From NCBI GenBank assembly GCA_029260375.1, contig JAJDDI010000047.1, positions 56,210-120,209 of the forward strand: a stretch of 64,000 nt of DNA, written 5' to 3'. The notes beneath the pieces were generated by a model. That model was not told where the DNA came from and did not search any database. It saw nothing but the letters and a program-made list of their open reading frames with translations. How positions within the stretch are numbered: position 1 is the first letter of the stretch; every line of letters begins with the position of its first letter. This DNA comes from Phycisphaerales bacterium. Lineage in GTDB: Bacteria > Planctomycetota > Phycisphaerae > Phycisphaerales > UBA1924. A program made the translations under genes and the position numbers. Shown here piece by piece: positions 59,728 through 64,000 of the stretch.

Positions 59728-61097
59728 GAGCCCAAGCCCTCTTGGGGGTTCTCCGCGGGCACGTTCTCGTCCAGCCAGCGAACCATCCGCTCGAGCTGCA
59801 TCGGCAGCGCCACAAAGATCAGCTCGTGCCCAACCGGGAAAATCCACCGCTCCGGCTCGCCCATCAGGGTCCAGAGACGCTCGCCCGTGCGCGCCGGGAC
59901 GGCCTTGTCCCGCGCCGCGTGGAGCATCAACACCGGCTTGGACTCGAGCAGCGGGGCCGTGCTCTCGGCGTCCAGGCTCGCGTGGGCCAGGTACGACTCG
60001 ATCAGACCCTCGACGTCCGCCCGGGGCGCATTGCCCTCGGTCCAGTCCAGCTCGATCGAGTCGATCCAGCTCGCGTAGTTGCTGTCCATGTTGATGCGCA
60101 GGAAGTTGGCGCCGCCCGCGACGAGGATCGCCGCGTCGTACAGCTCCGGGTTGCGCGCGTGCACGGTCGGCAGGGCCATCGCGCCCCCGCTCATCCCCAG
60201 CAGCACGTGGCGCTGGCCCTTGAGTGCGGGGCGGAGTGTGTGCGCGTATTCGACCGCCGCCTCAACGCTGTACGCGACCTCCGCGGTCCGCTGGTTGAAC
60301 ACCCGCGCAATGCCCGCGCCCGCCATGTCCAGGTTCGACGGATCAACCTCGAACGTGGCCCGCTGCGTGAACCGCCCGGGGTGCGAGAGCATCCGGATCA
60401 CGGTCCACCCGGCGCCGCGGAACCGGCGGATGGTGGAATGGATGATCGCGTCGGGCGTCCCGAACATGCCGGGCAGCAGCACCATCGTGCCCTGTGCCTC
60501 GCCGCCGGGCGCGGGGTCATACAGCGCAAACCAGGTGCGCTGGATCTCGATGTGGGGCACGCCGCCCTGCTCCCCGGTTCGCTGCCCGGAGACGAAGCGG
60601 AACATCGCCGCCGGCTCGTCGGGGTTGTTCTTGCGCCGCTCGAGCGCCTCGGGCGAGCGCGGGTCGCCCGGGTCCGTGAACTTGCGGACGAACACGTACG
60701 AGCCCGGCCCCTCCGCCCGGTAGCGGTACAGGCCCGCGTCGGGCTCACCCAAGGCCAGGCGCGCCATCGCGACCCGTTCCTCCTCGGCCGCCCGGAGCTG
60801 GTGATGCTCGCCCAGGCGGACCCCGACCCAGTCCTCCAGCGGCCCCTCGACGGGCTCGATCACGCCCTTGATCCGCTCGCCCCGCCGCCCCCACCGCTCG
60901 GGCCAGGCCTCATTGATCGCGTCGAGATCCAGGCTCTCGCCCGCGCCCTCGTCCGCCCGGGCCCCGCCCCCGGAAACCATCGCGCTGCTCAGCGATCCTG
61001 ACTGCACGACCATGCAACCCGGCAGCGCCAGCAGGATCGCCAGCGGGCCCAGCACGCGTCGCAGGAATCGGGGTTGGCTCGGGCTCGTGCAGGTCAT
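59724..61097 (-). CDS. Alpha/beta-hydrolase lipoprotein
   Basis: The 457-residue protein begins with a lipoprotein-like signal (FLRRVLGPLAILLALPGC, Cys28). The body has MVLLPGMFGTPDAIIHSTIR (oxyanion region), the nucleophile elbow in HVLLGMSGGAMALPTVHARN (G-M-S-G-G), the acid in LMLHAARDKAVPARTGERLW and the His in VGHELIFVALP. The order is that of an alpha/beta hydrolase with a large N-terminal extension (30 to 200). Substrate is not known. It would be anchored in the periplasm or outer membrane. The frame continues upstream to 61364. Confidence 0.7.
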   Translation of the reverse strand: MTCTSPSQPRFLRRVLGPLAILLALPGCMVVQSGSLSSAMVSGGGARADEGAGESLDLDAINEAWPERWGRRGERIKGVIEPVEGPLEDWVGVRLGEHHQLRAAEEERVAMARLALGEPDAGLYRYRAEGPGSYVFVRKFTDPGDPRSPEALERRKNNPDEPAAMFRFVSGQRTGEQGGVPHIEIQRTWFALYDPAPGGEAQGTMVLLPGMFGTPDAIIHSTIRRFRGAGWTVIRMLSHPGRFTQRATFEVDPSNLDMAGAGIARVFNQRTAEVAYSVEAAVEYAHTLRPALKGQRHVLLGMSGGAMALPTVHARNPELYDAAILVAGGANFLRINMDSNYASWIDSIELDWTEGNAPRADVEGLIESYLAHASLDAESTAPLLESKPVLMLHAARDKAVPARTGERLWTLMGEPERWIFPVGHELIFVALPMQLERMVRWLDENVPAENPQEGLGS

Positions 61098-61212
61098 GGC
61101 TGGGATGGGGCAGATCTCCGCAGGGTCTATCGTCGGCGAATCGGATGGCCGATGTATGACCGGATCATAGAGTTTCCGTGGGCCCGCCCCGAGAACCGAC
61201 CGCGGAGTTGAC

Positions 61213-62244
61213 GTGACGAGCCCCCAGAGCCCCGAACACCCGTCCGATGCCCCCGCTCCCGCCCTCAGCGCGGGGCTTGCTGTCCGCGCGACCCTGGGCG
61301 GCGCCCTCATGGGCCTGGCCAACCTCGTCCCGGGCATCTCGGGCGGGACCATGCTCGTCGCCACGGGCGTCTACACCCGCTTCATCGACGCCATCAGCGA
61401 CGTCACCCGGTTCCGCTGGACCATCCCCACCATCGCCCTGCTCGCGATCGTCGTGGGCTCGGCCCTGACCGCGATCGTCGGGCTCTCGTCTGTCATCAGT
61501 TCCGCGCTCGAGCACTTCCGCTGGGGCATGTACGCCCTGTTCATCGGGCTGACCCTGGGCGGGGCGCCAGTGCTGGTGCGCATGATCCGCCCCTTCCGCG
61601 CCAGCGCCTGGATCGGCGTCGCGCTGGGCGCGCTCGCGATGATCGGGCTCGTCATGCTCCAGGGCTCGAGCAGCAGCTCCGCCGCGGCGGGCTCGGGCTG
61701 GGCGATGCTGCTGCTCGCGGGCGCCGCGGGGGCCAGCGCGATGATCCTGCCCGGGGTCAGCGGCGCCTACCTCCTTCTGCTCCTGGGCCAGTACCGACCC
61801 ATCATCGAGTCCATCCGCGCCTTCAAGGACGCGCTGACCTCGGGCGACACCGCGGGCGCGATCGACCAGCTTGGCGTCCTCATCCCCGTCGGCATCGGCG
61901 TGATCGTGGGTGTGGTCGCGGTGAGCAATATCCTGCGGGTTGTTCTTCACCGATGGGAGAAGGCGACGCTGGGCGTGCTGCTGGGCCTGCTGCTCGCGGC
62001 GCCGCTCGGGCTCTACCCGTTCAAGCAGGGCGTCCAGCCACAAATTGGCGACGAGATCCGCGGCGAGATCGTCACCGCCGAGACTCTCGACGACATCGAC
62101 CCCAAGGATTGGCCCGAGCGGCGCTTCACCCCCAGCGCGGGGCAGATCGCCGGCAGCGTGGGCCTGGTCGTGCTCGGCTTCGGCGCCACGCTGGGCGTGT
62201 CGCGCCTCGGTCGGGGCAAAGACGAGCATGATCCCGGATCGTAA
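61213..62244 (+). CDS. DUF368 polyprenyl-phosphate transporter (PopT-type)
   Basis: A 343-residue membrane protein with about 8 spans. Two symmetric motifs, GLANLVPGISGGTMLV at about 35 to 50 and GASAMILPGVSGAYLLLLLG at about 180, are the hallmark of DUF368, members of which have been identified as undecaprenyl-phosphate translocases (PopT) that recycle the carrier for cell wall and other glycans. GTG 61213 has GGAG upstream. Residues 275 to 305 form a soluble loop. The C-terminus is short and basic-acidic. Confidence 0.85.
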   Translation: MTSPQSPEHPSDAPAPALSAGLAVRATLGGALMGLANLVPGISGGTMLVATGVYTRFIDAISDVTRFRWTIPTIALLAIVVGSALTAIVGLSSVISSALEHFRWGMYALFIGLTLGGAPVLVRMIRPFRASAWIGVALGALAMIGLVMLQGSSSSSAAAGSGWAMLLLAGAAGASAMILPGVSGAYLLLLLGQYRPIIESIRAFKDALTSGDTAGAIDQLGVLIPVGIGVIVGVVAVSNILRVVLHRWEKATLGVLLGLLLAAPLGLYPFKQGVQPQIGDEIRGEIVTAETLDDIDPKDWPERRFTPSAGQIAGSVGLVVLGFGATLGVSRLGRGKDEHDPGS

Positions 62245-62253
62245 CCCGTGCCG

Positions 62254-62318
62254 CTGACCCGTCTTCGGGTCAGTGCTCAATCACAGGCCGCAATCACTGA
62301 CCCGAGGACGGGTCAGTG
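62254..62318. repeat. Pair of inverted GACCCGTC palindromes (REP-like) between convergent genes
   Basis: CTGACCC (62254 to 62260) pairs with GGGTCAG (62267 to 62273), and CACTGACCCG (62295 to 62304) pairs with CGGGTCAGTG (62309 to 62318). The second on the minus strand reads almost as the first on the plus strand, so this is one palindromic unit in two opposite copies. It may stop transcription from both sides. The second copy includes the last codons of lgt. Confidence 0.65.
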
Positions 62319-63427
62319 GCACGAGACTTCCGCCACCCACCCATGGGTGTCGCGTCGGATCGCACGATCCAGACCAGGATCACCACGCCCGCCACCGCCA
62401 TCACGGCGCTGAGCCACTGCCCACGGCTAAAGCCCAGGATCAGCTGGTGCTTGAGGTGGTCGTCGGGCAGGCGCCAGAACTCGGTCGTGATGCGCAGCAG
62501 CCCGTACGAGATCAGGAACGTGCAGCCGATGACGCCAGGCTTACGCGCCCGTGCGGCGACGATCCACACCAGCGCCAGCACGATCAGTCCCTCGATCGAC
62601 TGGTAGAGCTGCGACGGATGACGCGCCGAGAGCAGGGGTTCGAGGCGCTCGCGAACACCCGTCGCGCCCGAGATGACCGACTCGATCACCCGGTTGTAGG
62701 CCTGCGCCTCGCTGTCGCCCGGCAGCGCGTGACCCGCGATGAGCGAATCGAGCTGCGCCCGCTGGACACCCGTCAGCTCCGGGGCGTGATCCGTGAGCAC
62801 CTCCTGCGGGAAGCGCACCGCCCACCACGGCGCGTGCTCGCCGGGTGCGCTGACGATGCGCCCGAGCAGTTCGCCGTTGACGAAGTTCGCCAGGCGCCCC
62901 AGCGCGTAGCCCACCATGCCGAGCATGGGCAGCAGATCCATCACGTGCATCGGCGGGCAACGACCCTCGATCTTCCCCTCGGGATCCTTGAAACCGCGGC
63001 TGATGCGCCACGACGCGAGGATCAGCCCCACGATGGCGCCGTGCGAGGCCATCCCCCCGTTGTTGATCGCCAGCAGCCCCCACCACGGCGGCGACGACGT
63101 GAACTCCGTCAGCAGCCCCGGCTGGTACAGCAGCACGTACCCCAACCGCCCCCCCACGATCACGCCGAGCACCAGGATCAGGATCGCGTCGAGCGCCCGC
63201 TCGGGCGGGATGGGTGTGAACTTTCGCTTGGCGAGCGCGCGCAGCAGGTAGTACGCGATGATGAAGCCCGCGATGTACGACACGCCGTACCACCGGATGC
63301 CAAAGTCACCCGAGACGCGCACGAGATAGGGCGAGAGGTCGTGCAGCCAGCCCCCCAGGTCGGGCGTCGGGGGCGGGGCGCTGAGTGTCGGCGGCTGGAT
63401 TAGGGTGGGGCTCAAGGGTGGGCTCAC
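62294..63427 (-). CDS. lgt: Prolipoprotein diacylglyceryl transferase Lgt
   Basis: At 377 residues this is longer than E. coli Lgt (291). It has seven spans and the family motifs: IRWYGVSYIAGFIIAYYLLR, GVIVGGRLGYVLLYQPGLL, NNGGMASHGAIVGLILASWR with the essential His, GRLANFVNGELLGRI (lipid and lipobox site), and ARHPSQLYQSIEGL. An insertion of about 70 residues after MVGYALGR-GELLG is seen, with VLTDHAPELTGVQRAQLDSL. It adds the diacylglyceryl group to lipoproteins. GTG 63427 overlaps the tatD stop. Confidence 0.93.
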   Translation of the reverse strand: MSPPLSPTLIQPPTLSAPPPTPDLGGWLHDLSPYLVRVSGDFGIRWYGVSYIAGFIIAYYLLRALAKRKFTPIPPERALDAILILVLGVIVGGRLGYVLLYQPGLLTEFTSSPPWWGLLAINNGGMASHGAIVGLILASWRISRGFKDPEGKIEGRCPPMHVMDLLPMLGMVGYALGRLANFVNGELLGRIVSAPGEHAPWWAVRFPQEVLTDHAPELTGVQRAQLDSLIAGHALPGDSEAQAYNRVIESVISGATGVRERLEPLLSARHPSQLYQSIEGLIVLALVWIVAARARKPGVIGCTFLISYGLLRITTEFWRLPDDHLKHQLILGFSRGQWLSAVMAVAGVVILVWIVRSDATPMGGWRKSRATDPSSGQ

Positions 63428-64000
63428 GCGGGGCTCGGGGCATTGGGGATGGTGATGCCGAAGAACCGCTCGGCGTTGGCGTTGATCGCCTCGTGCAGCT
63501 CACGGAAGGGCACGCCCTTGATCTGCGCGACGCGCTTGGCCGTCAGGGCCGTGAACGCGGGCACGCAGGGTCGGACGCCCCGCTTGGGCTCGGGCGAGAG
63601 GAACGGCGCGTCGGTCTCGCACATGATCCGGTCCAGCGGGACCAGCTCCGCCGCCGCGGCGACCTCCTTGGCGTTCTTGTAGGTGACGACACCCGTGAAC
63701 GAGATCATGGCGCCAAAGTCCAGCGCCTTGCGCGCATCGCCCGGGTCGCCCGTGAAGCAGTGGAACACGAACCGCGACGGGTCGAGCGTGGTCGCCTTGA
63801 GGATCGGGATCAGATCATCGAACGCCTTGCGGCAGTGCAGCACGATGGGCAGCTCCAGCCCGTCTCGCTTCCACAGCTCGAGGTGCGCCAGCTGATCCGC
63901 CAGCCCCTCGCGCTGGAGTGCCGCGGGGGGATGGTCGTAGTGGTTGTCGAGGCCGAGCTCGCCGATGGCGACGCACTTGGGGTGCTCGGCCACGCGCCGG
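63424..64000 (-). CDS. TatD-family metal-dependent hydrolase, 5' end cut off
   Basis: The visible 192 codons are the C-terminal two-thirds of a TatD-type amidohydrolase barrel: CVAIGELGLDNHYDHPPA, LELPIVLHCRKAFDD, FVFHCFTGDPGDARKALDFG, ISFTGVVTYKNA and the metal Asp motif ETDAPFLSPEPKRG. It is a metal-dependent DNase or a quality-control nuclease. The N-terminal HxH metal site lies right of position 64000. It ends in a GTGA overlap with lgt. Confidence 0.9.
   Translation of the reverse strand, partial: RRVAEHPKCVAIGELGLDNHYDHPPAALQREGLADQLAHLELWKRDGLELPIVLHCRKAFDDLIPILKATTLDPSRFVFHCFTGDPGDARKALDFGAMISFTGVVTYKNAKEVAAAAELVPLDRIMCETDAPFLSPEPKRGVRPCVPAFTALTAKRVAQIKGVPFRELHEAINANAERFFGITIPNAPSPA

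Noticed and set aside
1..64000. CRISPR array or rRNA
   Set aside because: No regularly spaced repeats and no rRNA-like stretches were seen.

Overview
The window is GC-rich throughout and falls into two parts: a temperate-looking, T7-like (autographivirus-type) phage genome on the left (about 1 to 32256, running off the left edge), and ordinary bacterial chromosome on the right (about 32257 to 64000). The host looks like a planctomycete, probably of the Phycisphaerae lineage. This is an inference from a PEP-CTERM-like surface protein ending in a PAPG-type signal, the mix of planctomycete-style secreted proteins, frequent GTG starts, and a murC-murB-ddl-ftsQ-like cluster that is not followed by ftsA or ftsZ. 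No rRNA or intact tRNA is present to prove it.

Phage part. Every phage gene is on the minus strand, so transcription runs right to left. The early genes (32046 to about 29777) are small; they include zinc-ribbon proteins and a sigma-70-type factor. Next come a winged-helix replication-initiator-like protein, a RecE-like PD-(D/E)XK exonuclease, a candidate single-strand annealing protein, RusA, an HhH protein, a membrane-anchored protein, two PUA/ASCH-like proteins and a DUF5662 protein (29777 to 22057). A T7-type single-subunit RNA polymerase (21702 to 19222) stands at the entrance to the virion genes, as in phiKMV-like phages. The virion genes follow in T7 order: a papain-like hydrolase, small assembly proteins, portal, scaffold, major capsid protein with a strong terminator behind it, decoration or lectin-like proteins, a possible lysis protein, a tail spike, two tandem tail-tube A (gp11-like) proteins, tail-tube B (gp12-like), and two internal virion proteins, the last cut by the left edge. 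Terminase, any DNA polymerase or helicase, and any integrase are not in the window. The right border is a 3'-terminal tRNA fragment (T arm plus acceptor strand) followed by a terminator, which is what an attR left by integration into a tRNA gene looks like.

Host part. From left to right: a PEP-CTERM-like protein, a Cys-rich secreted protein and a small membrane protein; an S41 peptidase with two tandem secreted paralogues; greA; a membrane protein with the murC-murB-ddl-ftsQ-like cell-wall operon; a NUDIX hydrolase; an NfeD (with ClpP/SppA-like domain), short NfeD and flotillin (floA) operon; a TonB-like, ExbD and glycosyltransferase operon; nnrE-like epimerase; a bifunctional-nuclease (DUF151), truD and HAD-phosphatase operon; a DUF255 thioredoxin protein fused to a DsbD-like domain; an alpha/beta-hydrolase lipoprotein pair; a DUF368 (PopT-type) polyprenyl-phosphate transporter; lgt; and a partial tatD.

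The most unusual feature is the phage itself: an integrated T7-like genome in a probable planctomycete that carries both its own single-subunit RNA polymerase and a sigma-70-like factor, and uses an initiator/exonuclease/annealing-protein/RusA cassette where T7 has its own replisome.
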